In this document: positions 1-12,800 of the stretch, piece after piece
Layout of the letters: the number at the start of each line of letters is the position of its first letter
Position numbering within the stretch: the stretch's first letter is position 1
Origin: Dichetophora obliterata
Lineage: Eukaryota > Arthropoda > Insecta > Diptera > Sciomyzidae
Direction of reading: 5' to 3'
Length of the DNA: 64,000 nucleotides
NCBI GenBank assembly: GCA_963920525.1
Contig: OY986437.1
Span: forward strand, 100,681,638-100,745,637
Program-made: the position numbers and the translations under genes
The notes under the pieces: generated by a model
Databases searched by the model: none
The model's input: the letters and a program-made list of their open reading frames with translations, nothing else
What the model was told of the DNA's origin: nothing

Positions 1-222
1 GACAGCCACACACATATTTTTTTTTTTTAGTATAAAGGCCTTTTAATGATAAAGTAAATACGATATTGGATTCCGGCGCACGGAGCATGGAGCAATCGAA
101 AAGACACAAACCACCATGATACAAAAGCATAGACACAAATAATAAAGTGTTGTGAAAAAGTGTGATGTATTCAAAGTGGTAAAAGAGAAAGCTTAATAGC
201 GAGGCAAGGAAGTTTTACGAAT

Positions 223-640
223 TGTGGTGGAATTTTAGGAAAGAAGTAAGGAATTTTTATAGGGTCTGGCCTAGGAAGAAGGAAATAATTTTAATGGAGC
301 AGGAACCAAACCTAGGCTACAAAAGAATTTGATAAGAAATAATTTAGTAATTTGTATAGATTATAGAGGCAACCTTGTTGTGAGGTAAGAAAACTTTGAT
401 GTATTGTGTTAAATTACGAGGGAAGTAGCAAGGAATTTTTATGGAGCAGAAAAAGGCCTAGAGAGAAAAAAAGAATTTCGATGAAAAAGAACCAAACCTG
501 GGGAGAAGTAAAGAATTTTGACAGAAATGAAGCCAAACTTAGGGAGAAGTAAATAACTTTGATGAAGTAGAAACCAAACCTAGGGAGAAATGAAGAATTC
601 TAATGGAGTAGGAACTTAGCTTAGGGCGAAGGTAAAAAGT
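223..640. repeat. Degenerate 41-bp minisatellite
   Basis: A 41-bp unit recurs with the core ACCAAACCTAGGGAGAAG. The core or its variants start near 264, 305, 491, 532, 573 and 614, so the spacing is 41 bp within each run and the middle of the array is more decayed. Each unit ends in a segment like AAGAATTTTGATGGAGTAGG. No coding potential is seen. The array is old, since most units differ at several positions. Confidence 0.75.
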
Positions 641-1391
641 GAATAGAATAGAAGCTTAACATTCGCAGATGTTTAGAAGCCGAGCCTTGGGAAAGCTACT
701 GAATTTTGAGAGAGCACGTAAATAAAGGAATCTCTTATATTGCTGATAAATCAAATACTTCAATTCATATTTTAAAATACAGTTGCCAGCAAAACAATAG
801 CAGTCCTCTAATATTTTGATATGTTTGGCTAAATAATACTTGTCTACAAATTTCATATCTGGTAAACCAATTATCATTCCCATATGTACTTTCAACGCTG
901 GTTTCAAATCTGTACTCAGTTTCCTCCTATATTGATTTTTTTCTGAAAACTGAATTGTATTGTTACTGCTTAAATTGTTTATTGTTTAAAATTATTAATA
1001 CGTTCTGTAGTTCAAGAGAACTAGTGCCGAACGCATGGCTAAGACTTATATAACATCGAAATAATAATATTGAAAAAACAACATATGCAACATTTGAATT
1101 AAGTGACGTTACACAAAACAATTATAATGTTATAAAAAATTGAAATAAAAAAAATTGAAATAAATAAAATACATTAATGCTATATGCACAATGAGCATAG
1201 GTTAACAGAACAAATAAATTACTTTGATTTAATGAATTAGGAGAACAACGAACTTAAAATTAATTCTTAAGATTTGCGAAACTTTCTGTAAGGTAGAAAA
1301 ATTAGAATAAAAAAAAAAAATATAAAAACAAATAAGCAGCTAAGGTACATAAATAAACATATACAAGCGTGGCAAAAAAATTCAATATCAA
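641..1391. other. AT-rich non-coding stretch
   Basis: No ORF with recognisable family features, no RNA gene and no clear repeat boundary. The short minus-strand ORF at 656-907 has no recognisable motif and is probably chance. The part next to 1391 may be the 3' untranslated tail of the minus-strand reverse-transcriptase relic that follows; an A-rich run at about 1307-1330 lies in it. Confidence 0.5.
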
Positions 1392-2252
1392 TTATTGACC
1401 AACATGAAGTATAGAGTTTATATCACAGAAATTGAATTCTAATAGCCAAGATTTAATTTTTTGAAGAAAGCGTGATTTGCAACGGACGAGTCTTAATTCA
1501 ACTGGTAGACAGTTAAAGACTCTAGGAGCAGTCGACGAGTAGTATCGAAGGAAATGCTGCAAGTTATGAGGAGGAACCACTGAAAAGTTCTGATTATAAG
1601 ACCTCAATGCATAATTGGAATGATTTCTGGTAAAAAGGTGTCCTGATCTATTAAAAAAATGTTTTTAAAACTCTATAACAGCATAGATGTTTTAAAGGTA
1701 GGATATTCAAGTCTTTGAAAAGTGGAAGGCAGTTTTCTAAACGCAATCCGAGTAATTTGTAGCAGTTAATAAAGGAATCGTTTTATTGTTGTGTGTTCCT
1801 CCCCAGCAAGTTATACCATAGTCTAATTTAGAGTGAAAGACACCAAAGGAGATATTAGTAAGTAGTTTTAACGAGCAAAAACGTTTTGAATGATACAATT
1901 GTCTCATAGCAAACATTAAGTTTTTTTTTAAGGGCGTCAGTATGCTCAAACCAGTTCATTTTCCAATCGAGCAATACGCCCAAATATTTAAATGATTTTA
2001 CGCAAGAAATTGGAACGCATTTATCAGAACACATATCCAGGTGGCCATAAGCGATAGGATGATTTTCTGAATTACAAATTTCTCTATTTATTAAAAATTT
2101 TGCACAGTTTGCAGTGTGGAAAATAAAGTTATTCATAGGTAAATCTTTGGCAGTTATGTTAAAAATCATGAATATTGTTTTATCACTTATGACCAACTTA
2201 TGCATAGCAAACCAGTGCCGAAGGACATCTAAGTCATGATTAATGGCAGCTT
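1392..2252 (-). pseudogene. Non-LTR retrotransposon RT C-terminal relic
   Basis: This is the C-terminal part of an APE-type non-LTR retrotransposon polymerase, downstream of the catalytic palm. Reading on the minus strand, about 2252-1860 gives the thumb-side sequence with FKYLGVLLDWKMNWFEHT, a typical 'YLGV.LD..L.W..H' signature. A frameshift then moves the frame and 1949-1737 continues with SKLDYGITCWGG, the usual 'Y G I..WG' segment after the thumb. The fragment 1607-1392 holds the terminal motif VFNCLPVELR, matching the common 'FN.LP..LR' ending. The endonuclease and YADD palm are absent, so the copy is 5'-truncated as well as frameshifted. It lies just upstream of the TTATG satellite. 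The clade (CR1/jockey group) is inferred from motif style only. Confidence 0.75.
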
Positions 2253-2434
2253 AGAAAATAGAACTACATGAATAGGTGCAATCCTATATTGCAACATTTT
2301 CAATATATAGGGTGTTTTACGTTTTTGGCACGATTTTAGTCTTATTGACCTAGAATCTTAACTACTCACCATATAGTAAAAAATATTATTTTGTATTTTA
2401 GAAAAAAAATTAGCTTTTCCATTTATATATAACG
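2253..2434. other. Spacer before the pentamer satellite
   Basis: Unique AT-rich sequence between the RT relic and the satellite. No feature can be supported. Confidence 0.4.
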
Positions 2435-4494
2435 TTATGTTATGTTATGTTATGTTATGTTATGTTATGTTATGTTATGTTATGTTATGTTATGTTATGT
2501 TATGTTATGTTATGTTATGTTATGTTATGTTATGTTATGTTATGTTATGTTATGTTATGTTATGTTATGTTATGTTATGTTATGTTATGTTATGTTATGT
2601 TATGTTATGTTATGTTATGTTATGTTATGTTATGTTATGTTATGTTATGTTATGTTATGTTATGTTATGTTATGTTATGTTATGTTATGTTATGTTATGT
2701 TATGTTATGTTATGTTATGTTATGTTATGTTATGTTATGTTATGTTATGTTATGTTATGTTATGTTATGTTATGTTATGTTATGTTATGTTATGTTATGT
2801 TATGTTATGTTATGTTATGTTATGTTATGTTATGTTATGTTATGTTATGTTATGTTATGTTATGTTATGTTATGTTATGTTATGTTATGTTATGTTATGT
2901 TATGTTATGTTATGTTATGTTATGTTATGTTATGTTATGTTATGTTATGTTATGTTATGTTATGTTATGTTATGTTATGTTATGTTATGTTATGTTATGT
3001 TATGTTATGTTATGTTATGTTATGTTATGTTATGTTATGTTATGTTATGTTATGTTATGTTATGTTATGTTATGTTATGTTATGTTATGTTATGTTATGT
3101 TATGTTATGTTATGTTATGTTATGTTATGTTATCTTATGTTATGTTATGTTATGTTATGTTATGTTATGTTATGTTATGTTATGTTATGTTATGTTATCT
3201 TATGTTATGTTATGTTATGTTATGTTGTGTTATGTTATGTTATCTTATGTTATGTTATGTTATGTTATGTTATGTTATGTTATGTTATGTTATGTTATGT
3301 TATGTTATGTTATGTTATGTTATGTTATGTTATGTTATGTTATGTTATGTTATGTTATGTTATGTTATGTTATGTTATGTTATGTTATGTTATGTTATGT
3401 TATGTTATGTTATGTTATGTTATGTTATCTTATGTTATGTTATGTAATGTTATGTTATGTTATGTTATGTTATGTTATGTTATGTTATGTTATGTTATGT
3501 TATGTTATGTTATGTTATGTTATGTTATGTTATGTTATGTTATGTTATGTTATGTTATGTTATGTTATGTTATGTTATGTTATGTTATGTTATGTTATGT
3601 TATGTTATGTTATGTTATGTTATGTTATGTTATGTTATGTTATGTTATGTTATGTTATGTTATGTTATGTTATGTTATGTTATGTTATGTTATGTTATGT
3701 TATGTTATGTTATGTTATGTTATGTTATGTTATGTTATGTTATGTTATGTTATGTTATGTTATGTTATGTTATGTTATGTTATGTTATGTTATGTTATGT
3801 TATGTTATGTTATGTTATGTTATGTTATGTTATGTTATGTTATGTTATGTTATGTTATGTTATGTTATGTTATGTTATGTTATGTTATGTTATGTTATGT
3901 TATGTTATGTTATGTTATGTTATGTTATGTTATGTTATGTTATGTTATGTTATGTTATGTTATGTTATGTTATGTTATGTTATGTTATGTTATGTTATGT
4001 TATGTTATGTTATGTTATGTTATGTTATGTTATGTTATGGTATGTTATGTTATGTTATGTTATGTTATGTTATGTTATGTTATGTTATGTTATGTTATGT
4101 TATGTTATGTTATGTTATGTTATGTTATGTTATGTTATGTTATGTTATGTTATGTTATGTTATGTTATGTTATGTTATGTTATGTTATGTTATGTTATGT
4201 TATGTTATGTTATGTTATGTTATGTTATGTTATGTTATGTTATGTTATGTTATGTTATGTTATGTTATGTTATGTTATGTTATGTTATGTTATGTTATGT
4301 TATGTTATGTTATGTTATGTTATGTTATGTTATGTTATGTTATGTTATGTTATGTTATGTTATGTTATGTTATGTTATGTTATGTTATGTTATGTTATGT
4401 TATGTTATGTTATGTTATGTTATGTTATGTTATGTTATGTTATGTTATGTTATGTTATGTTATGTTATGTTATGTTATGTTATGTTATGTTATG
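2435..4494. repeat. (TTATG)n pentamer satellite, 412 copies
   Basis: An uninterrupted pentamer array of exactly 2,060 bp in one register. Only seven single-base variants are visible: TATCT-type changes at 3134, 3199, 3244 and 3429, an A-to-G at 3227, a T-to-A at 3446 and a T-to-G at 4040. Six of the seven fall in 3134-3446; the outer parts are perfect. The plus strand contains almost no C, so the array is strongly strand-asymmetric. The period of five with no stop codon leaves all three plus frames open (MLCYV repeats), but these are artefacts of the repeat and not genes. Confidence 0.98.
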
Positions 4495-7400
4495 TTCAAG
4501 CTATCTCGTTAGCTTTAGAATTTTCTTAAACAAATTCTAAATCAGGTGAATGAGATGTTATTGATAATTTTGTTTATCAAAGACAGACATCTGAGAACCG
4601 TTTACTATCTCTTTAAGTTTATTACTCAATATATTTGAAGAGAACTGATAGCTTGTACTGAGCAGCGAATATGTTACTTATATAAAATGCATTTGTGCAA
4701 CGCTGAAGTGTTATAACAGTGACTTCACAAATAGCGACAAAGACGTAATGCCAACTTATAGAATTTTAGAATAAAAAATATTATAAGTTATATGAATCAA
4801 TCTGCTGCTACTTCTTAGTTTGTCGTTATTCATTTAGTACTTTTAATTGATTTTATTTAGATTACGAGGAACATTTACAAAAATAACGTTACAAATCCAA
4901 AATAAGTTCATCCAAATATATGCATCGAATATGCTTTACGCCACAGGTGGAAAGCCTTGTCAAAATTTCTTCATAACTCTTAAGCCTGGAAAAATTAAGT
5001 CTTAAACGCTTAATCATAGCTTATTTCGAAAGTCTCCAAATCTGAATCTTGTTTTGTAGTTGTACTTATTTGTACACATGAACAGACATCAATCACGTTG
5101 ACCAACATAGTTTTTGTTGGCTTTTTTCTGTTTCTATGTTTTTTTTTCTATTTGCTTTGAAAAAGCAAAAATTCTTTGACTCGTTTGTTTGGTCTTTTGG
5201 TCAAACCTTTTTGTTCAGCTAAATACATTTTTGAAGATTTTTCTATTTCGGTTTCTTATTCCTTCTGTTTTAGATTGTATGCGTTACATTCTCTCAGCTG
5301 TGCACATGATGCAGTTTGTCAGAGACGTTGCTGACGCTAATAGCTTCGAACGAAGGATACGTTATAATGTGAAAATGTGTTGCTGTGCTTGACACATCAT
5401 TTGTCAATGACACAAATAAAACACATGCCAACAAAGAGTCATACATGCTCTCAAAAAAAGGACAATCACATACACAAGCACACACCAATGTTGCAAATTA
5501 AATGTCCGATTGAGCAATGAAGCAAATTATTTGACATTTTGTGGTTTTACTAGCGCCAAAGCTGTCAGTTGGTTAAAAAAGTTACTGCAAACAGAGAATA
5601 CAAATAAATTGATTAAAAGAGAATTCTCCCTTTCACGTCATCTCGCTTTATTGGTTCTTTTTCGGAGATGTTTTAAATCTATTGGCTCTTTTTTTTAACA
5701 AACTACACATCAAGATTAGTAAAATGCAGCAAAATTTGAGTGCTTATACAAAATCAGAGTTTAATTTCTTGATTTTGATCTTGAGGCCTATATATAATAA
5801 ACAGTATATTCCTTAAAAATCTTTTTTGTCAAAGCATATACATAACGATAAAAGTCATAGTTAATGAACAGTGTTTATTTAAACTCACAAAAGTACCTGT
5901 TTTATAAAAGTAATAAACTAAACAAAACATTTCTTTCTCAAAACAAAAAACAGCAAATAAAACTGTCTAAAATTTACTAAAATTTACTAAAAAAGAAACG
6001 TTGTTAGAATATTTACATCATCATTTATATCAGTTGTATGCCTTTTAAAAAACAGCTCTCATTTAAAGTTTTTAAGAAAATGTATTTCAGTGAAACAGTA
6101 TTCAATGAATAGCCCAACAAGATTTATTGAAATCTGACAGAAACATTATTTTAAACTCTTCTTTTATTGAAACACACATCTAAAAGCACATCAACCCACA
6201 TACTAGCTTAAAGAATATTTAAACTACGAGCAAAAACTTTTCGAACACACTGGCCAAAAGAGTATTTAATTCTTTCTAGAATTTAAGTAGTTATTGAAAA
6301 ATTTGCAACAATTACTTTTCTGGTTTTTATTGTTACCAAATAAAAAATAAAAGTTTGTACGTAATTCGACCTACTTCAGCGATTATGGGTGGCAGGAAAA
6401 ACTTTAAAAACATTTTAAGTTCACATCATTTTCTAGAGCACTTCAACTAGAAGTGGTCGATAGAAAGAAGCGGGAGGTCGGAAACTTTTCATTATCATTT
6501 TCAGTTTTACTTTTCATGCAAGCGATAAGCTGCAGCGAATGAAAAGGAGAGCAAGTAAAAATTTAAAAAATATACAACAGTGATTCGGAAATAGATATAT
6601 ATACACACACACACATACTCTGGCATATGGCAAATCCACACCTACTTACACACACTAGATACTATTATGTGTCTACATTACGAAAGTAGTTCTCAACAGT
6701 AACAGTAACAAGGAGCACATCAAAGCAAAAGAGAAAATAGCAGCAAAGGGCTTAACAAGTTCTTTGTTAATGCAATGAACAGGGCAGACATACAAACGGA
6801 CAAATGGGCAGTCGTTCTAACGAACTGAAGAACAGACGTTCGGCCATATAAACGAACATTCTTTCATGAGAGAGATTTTGGGGTTTTCCGCATGACTTGT
6901 CTGCAGATAAAGTCCTTTGCTAACATTGTATTTATTTGTGTACATGTGCATTGAAAGTGTAAATATATGTGTTGTGAATGTGTGCGAGAGCAAAAGCTGT
7001 GCATGAAACTTTTGTGCAGGCATGCAATTCTACAGTATGTCACTCATACGTCATGATGCACAAAATGAAAGCATGCTTTTAGATGCCATTTAAAAATATA
7101 ATAAATTAAGCTGTATTAAATTCATTTTGGTAACATGTTGGCATCAGAATATCACTTACTGTAACTGAAAAAAAAACAGCAACAAACATTTGACAATGTT
7201 TAATATGAGCTCAAACAATAACTTAAATCAACTTAATGTGGTGCGTTACGTCCATTTATAAAAAAGACTCAAACCTGGAACTAAGAAAGATTAGAAAATA
7301 ATTGACTTTAAACGCTGTGAGGCTAAAATATTGCGTAATTCAGCATACAATTTGTTGTTATATTTGACTAAAATAGAAACAAGTAACTTCCAGGCAGTGG

Positions 7401-7999
7401 CCCTATAAATAATTTTTATATAATATTAACTTTTAGTTTCTTTCGCGCCAAAGCAAAACAAATGCTTTAATTTTCTTACAGAAATTAAAGCATTTTGAGA
7501 TCGTAATTTTTTACTGTTTTTCATAAAAAGAAACAATTTTGTCCTTGCGGGAGAGGAAGACATCCTTATTTTTTCTAAAATTGTTTTTGGGAGATCTTGA
7601 CCACCCAATGCAACTTTTGACACCTCTTAGAATGTGAAATTAAAAAAAATTGTAATTCGATACGCTCTAATGTACATCTTCTTATCGATACTTTCGATTA
7701 TCGGTACAGATTGAAATATTTTTAAAAAATTTTCAAAAATCTATCGCTTTTATCTGCAAGTTTTCTTACAAGAAAATCAACAAAACGATACGTAAGAAGC
7801 TTCATATCGAAAAATAAGCATGTTTGCAATATGAAAGTGCTCATTTTTTTTAGTATTTATAATTCACACAAGTTTTGTTAGCAATGAAGGAATATTTTTT
7901 ATATGGGCTATTCTACGATACTTTGCATGTTTAGCCTCAATCACCTACACTTCATTATACTTCTGAATATGGTGTTCCTGAAAAATTCATTCGTTTTTA
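4495..7999. other. Unique AT-rich non-coding region
   Basis: About 3.5 kb with no protein of recognisable family, no tRNA and no clear transposon ends. Short ORFs here (for example 5189-5392 and 6817-7023) have low-complexity or anonymous translations. A short AT/CA microsatellite lies near 6594-6616. A perfect TATCGATA (the Drosophila DRE core) occurs at 7683-7690, but a single 8-mer in AT-rich DNA is not enough to call a promoter. Confidence 0.6.
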
Positions 8000-8950
8000 C
8001 AGAATGACACTGAACAACACCAGCACCGCAGTAAATCCGGAAAGGATCTCTCCCCTTCATTTGATAACAAACAAGGTTTCAGACAAGGTGATTGATTATC
8101 GAGCGTATTTTTAAACACAGTCATGGAGAAGATCATTCTAGCTGCTGATCTGAGACGTGGTGAGACAATATTCTACGAGAGTGTTATGCTGCTTGCGTAT
8201 GATGATGACATGGACATCATTGGCCATAATACATACGAATTCAGTGCAGCATTCTTAAGAAGACAAAGAGAGTCAAGTCGAATGGGTCTTGCAGTAAATG
8301 CAGATAAGACGAAATATTTGATGTCAACAAGCAAACAGTCCCAGCATCTTGGAATCTGCGTTACTATTGGCAACATCTCCTTTGAGATTGTGCAGGACTT
8401 CAACTATCTGGATCACACATTAACTTAAACAACGATATTAGCATCGATATCAAACGATGGATAACCCTTGCCATAAGGTGTTAATTTGAGCTCAGTAGGA
8501 AATTAAGAAGCAGAGCCCTCTCTCGACGAACGAAAATTGCTTTCTTTAAATCGCTCATCATGCTGGTCCTGCTTTATGCATCACAAACCTGGACGCTGAG
8601 TAGTTCAGATGAAAAGACTTTATATTAGAAAGATCCTTAGTAAGATTTACGGACCAAACTGCGTCAATGGCGAGTACCGAATATAGTAGAATGATGAGCT
8701 TTACGATCTGTACGCCGACATTGGATTAAACAAGCGCATGAAAGACGATGCTCCAGTGAAGAAAATATTCGATTCGCTTCCCAATGACGGTCAACGCAGA
8801 AGAGGACAACCGCATCTTCGTTGGAAAGACCAAGTAGAGGACAACCGGACGAAGCTTTGAATTTTCAACTGGAGTCGGCAAACGAGGTACAAAAATGGTT
8901 GACACACAATCTTAGCTGAGGACAAGATCGAAATACGGTTGTCGCGTCAA
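8000..8950 (+). pseudogene. Relic reverse transcriptase of a second non-LTR family
   Basis: A decayed plus-strand RT fragment. About 8070-8100 reads like 'GFRQGD.LS' (palm motif before the catalytic site). The ORF at 8123-8428 then carries LLAYDDDMDIIG, corresponding to the LLAYADDIDIIG catalytic box (A changed to D, the two aspartates kept), followed by GLAVNADKTKYLMS. Further decoding with frameshifts and stops gives SRRTKI at about 8522, LLYASQTWTLSS at about 8570, a KIYGPNCVNGEYRI segment near 8640, and RRRGQPHLRWKDQVED near 8800-8840. That order (AYADD, 'Y.S..W.L', 'KI.G', 'GRPRLRW.D') is the typical C-terminal half of an arthropod RT family with no RNase H. The endonuclease is missing. 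Several in-frame stops show it is dead. The exact clade (RTE-like is possible) is not settled. Confidence 0.75.
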
Positions 8951-9210
8951 TAAGTTGGTGGGTCATGCCATAGTAAGTGGACGCCATTTTTATGAATTTT
9001 TTTAAGTTCCAGTTAAGAATCAAAGCAATTATTATAAATGCACAAAGCCCTGAAGAAGCTATTTATTGCAACTTTCTTACTTCTTTAACCATTTACCCAA
9101 AAATATTTAACTAAAAATATTCTACCGAATAGTTCTGAATCTTAAATATTCAGAGAATAAAAATAAAAGATCTAAAATTTATTTAGATAGACTCGACCGA
9201 AATTTAATTA

Positions 9211-9545
9211 TAACACCGCGTTACAAAAACGAGCTTTTGTTCTATCCTATGAACCAAATATACCTTTTCAGAAAGGGGAGAAGAAATAAAAATACACTAG
9301 TATCGGCGATTTTCATGTATATGTCAGAATTTTTTTTTATGTATAAAGTATAAAGCTCGTAGTGTCCGTCTGTCGGCCTGTGTGAAAGACTTTGGATCGA
9401 TTTTTAACCCTTTTTCCGTGATCCAATCGAGCTGAATTTTTGCAGGCAGACTCGTGGAAATGTCTGTATCACGTCAAATTTTTTAAAAAATAGATTTTAT
9501 CAATTCTCAGATTTCCTGAATTTTTTTTTTGAAAAAAAATATTAT
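9211..9545 (+). repeat. Left terminal inverted repeat of the 9.2-14.2 kb element
   Basis: About 335 bp, inverted copy at 13850-14172 with high identity by eye (small indels in A/T runs). It ends inward at a T-run after TTTCCTGAA. It holds wording common in fly repeats, such as GTCCGTCTGTCGGCCTGTG. Confidence 0.85.
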
Positions 9546-9802
9546 TTTTTTTTACTTTTTTCAGCATAACTTGAAAGGACTCCAAATTTTTAAACTACTA
9601 AAGCGTTCCGAAAAAAAAAATTGTTTTTCGACCCATCCTACTCCATATATTTGTAGTTTATAAATATTTACTTTCTAACACTAAACTGTTTATGACTTTT
9701 ACAACACTTACAACTGGTATGACAGATGAAACATTGAATTGCACAATTGTTTTAAGTTCTGTTGTGCGAAAACGTATTTCTATATATTTCATCTGTGAAA
9801 AA

Positions 9803-12800
9803 ATGCAGAGCCCGACTCGAAATAACTTTTGTTACGTTTGTGGCTTGTTCGCACCAAGTAAAAATTTGAAAAATATTACGAAAACAGTGGCTAATTCGTT
9901 TAAGAATATATTCAAGAGTGCTTATGTTCCTTACTTGTGGTATACTCCGGAAGTCGTGTGCGACTATTGCTATAGCAATTTATGCAAGTTTACTGATGGA
10001 AGGTCAACAATAAAGTACGCTGTACCAACAATTTGGCTACCAGGTAGGGAGCACTGCAATGAATTGTGCTACTTTTGCGTAACTTTTACACAAACTAAAG
10101 GGTACCAATACTTTTGCCGCAACAACATTTGCTATGCTAATGTAGAATCGGTTATTCCAGCGGTTCTGTACTCACCAGAAGAACGTATAGCGGCTTCAGT
10201 GGAGATTTTTGATGATGTTCCCGAAATAAGCGATGGAGAACCAACAGTAGTACCAACACTACTATCAACATTTCTTGCATCGAATGCGAGATGCGAGAGT
10301 CCAGAAGTATCGAAATTTGTACCAACACCCAGTGAACTTGGGACTGCAGTGCTGCATTTACTAACGCAAGCCCACTTCAATGACCTTGTACGAGACGGAA
10401 ATTTGTCGAGGAGAACAGCGGAACTCTTTGCATCACGCTTTAAGCAGTGGAATATAGTGGCGGCTGATTTTAAAGTAACAGCCGCTCGTGATCATGGTAG
10501 CACTATTCTATATGACGAATTTTTAAATTGCACGAAGCTCGGGAAAAAACCTGGCTTATTCTTATGATATTGATTCGATGTTTGCACAAATTGGTTACCC
10601 TCATATTTCAGAGGAGTGGCGACTTTTCATCGATGCATCGGTCAACAGCTTTAAAGTCGTGCTGCTTCATATCGGTAACAAACATCCATCTGTCCCAATC
10701 GCATATGCCACAAACCTCAAAGAAACATACGAAGGCATGAAATTAATATTACAGCTGATAAAGTACCAAGAGCATAATTGAAAAATATGCTGCGATCTGA
10801 AAGTGGTTGGATTACTCATGGGTGTTAAGCGTGGATTTCCAACCCACCAGTGCTTTTTGTGTACATGGGAAGGTCGCAAAAGAGATCAGCATTACACTGA
10901 ATTTAAGTGGAAGCCGCGAACATGCTACAAAGTAGGCGTAGAAAGTATAGAGAATCTACTATTGGTGCAGCCATCTCAAATCATTTTGCCACGACTACAC
11001 ATTAAGCTCGGTCTCGTATCAAATTTTGGTAAGAAACTGGATCGTGAAGGCGAGGCGATTGCAAGTTTGCGCAAAATTTTTCCGAAATTGAGCGGCGTAA
11101 AGATTCATGCAGGTATTTTTTGAAGAAGTCATTCAGTAACTTTATTTTTTTTAATGATGTGTATGATTTAAGGTAGTGATGCCCAGCTCGGCTCCTACGA
11201 GCTTTGAGCTCTTAAGAGCTGACGTCGAGCTCGACGAGCTCACTGAGTGTTTGCGTGTGTTTATTTATGTTTGAGAATAAAAAAAAAAATGAGAGTGTTC
11301 TATATTTTGATTGGTCGACATTGAAAATAAAATTAAAATTACAGTTGCGGAAGTACTGACTTTTTTCAAAATCAGCCAATCGAAATTGAAAATAATTGAG
11401 TCGAGAAAATAAACTGTCAGCCGGAGTTTCACTTCACAGTTTTTTTATGAAGAAAATAACTAATTAAAGTTTTTTTAAATATGTTTTTATGATTTCTCAC
11501 AAGCTGCAGGTTGCTACAGGTCGTCAACTTTATACCCGTAACAACTTTAAAAAAGTGTGCAGTATTGAAAACGATTAGAAGAAAAAAACAAATTCCATGA
11601 ATTTATTTTAAATGTACATTATGATACGAATGATGACGCAATTAATTTCTTATCTAATCTCGATTTTACTAACTTCGTGTCGAGTGACTGTACGAATTAC
11701 TCTGATGGCAGTCAATATTTTTTTCTGTTGTTTTCTCTGTTATTTTCTGTCATTCTAAATATGTGTTAAAATTAAATGAAATTGTGTTCATATTAAACGA
11801 ATTTGTCTTTGAAATAGAGCTTGAAATAATTTCATTTAAGTTAAATACAAATGTTCTTAAAGTTTAAATGTTCAATTTAAAACAAAAGTTTTTGTTTTCA
11901 AAACAATGTTTTTAAATATACTTTCATTGTAAAAATTTTAAGTTTAAACACATTTATTTTAACAAATTTAATGCAAAAACTTTAATATTTAAAATAAATG
12001 TTTTTAAATAAATGAGTTTTCGAAGTCAGATTCGTGATTGGCGACCCCTGGGACCAAAACAAATTTTTTGACTTCATTTGATGGAAGTTTGCGTTTTGTA
12101 GTGGCTTTAAATATTTTAAATATCAAAATAATAAATAAGTTTTTATTTCATCTCATGTTCAATATTTGTAAGACTAATTCAAAAATATTTTCAAACAATC
12201 AAATGTAAAATCGGGGTCTCAGTTGTCTGGCAATAATTTTCAATGATTCTACTGCACATAACTTTTTAATTCAATCTCTGATAGCGACGTATTTGTTGTT
12301 ATTGGAAGGAAATAATAAGAGAAAATTATACAAAAACAGAAATGAGTTTATAGTTGAAAATTAAACACGCTTGCTTTAAATTTTGTTTTGTAGAAACGCA
12401 AATGAGTTAAATTTCTATTTTAAAATTTTTTGTTTAATTTTAAAGTATGTTTTTTTTCTCAGTGTATGTATTCAAATAAACATATTTTTGAATTTATCAA
12501 CTTAATTGAATATTGTATGAGGCAAGCTAATGGCGTGGCCAATCTAAATAAAATATTTATATGATAATTAAGAAAACTTCTAATTAAGTAAAAAACAAGT
12601 TAATTTCCTTTCTTATACTTTTTACAACTCGAGATGTTGCACTTATACTCTTAATTTTGTGTGGGAAAAAGGCGTGGCAGCTCTTGATTAAATTTTTATA
12701 AGATATCATATGATACGAAATATTAGTACATGCTATATTTTATGTACCTGCAATGATTCCTTCTATTTTCGTCCCTCATCCCATAGCCCTCACTTTCTGT

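Noticed and set aside
2437..4540. Overlapping plus-strand frames of 336-697 codons reading MLCYV
   Set aside because: Artefacts of a pentamer, whose period makes all three frames read the same five residues.
5189..5488. Opposing 64-67 codon ORFs
   Set aside because: Anonymous composition, antisense to each other, no splice or family support.
7683..7690. DRE promoter element (TATCGATA)
   Set aside because: A single 8-mer in AT-rich DNA without a downstream gene or initiator context.
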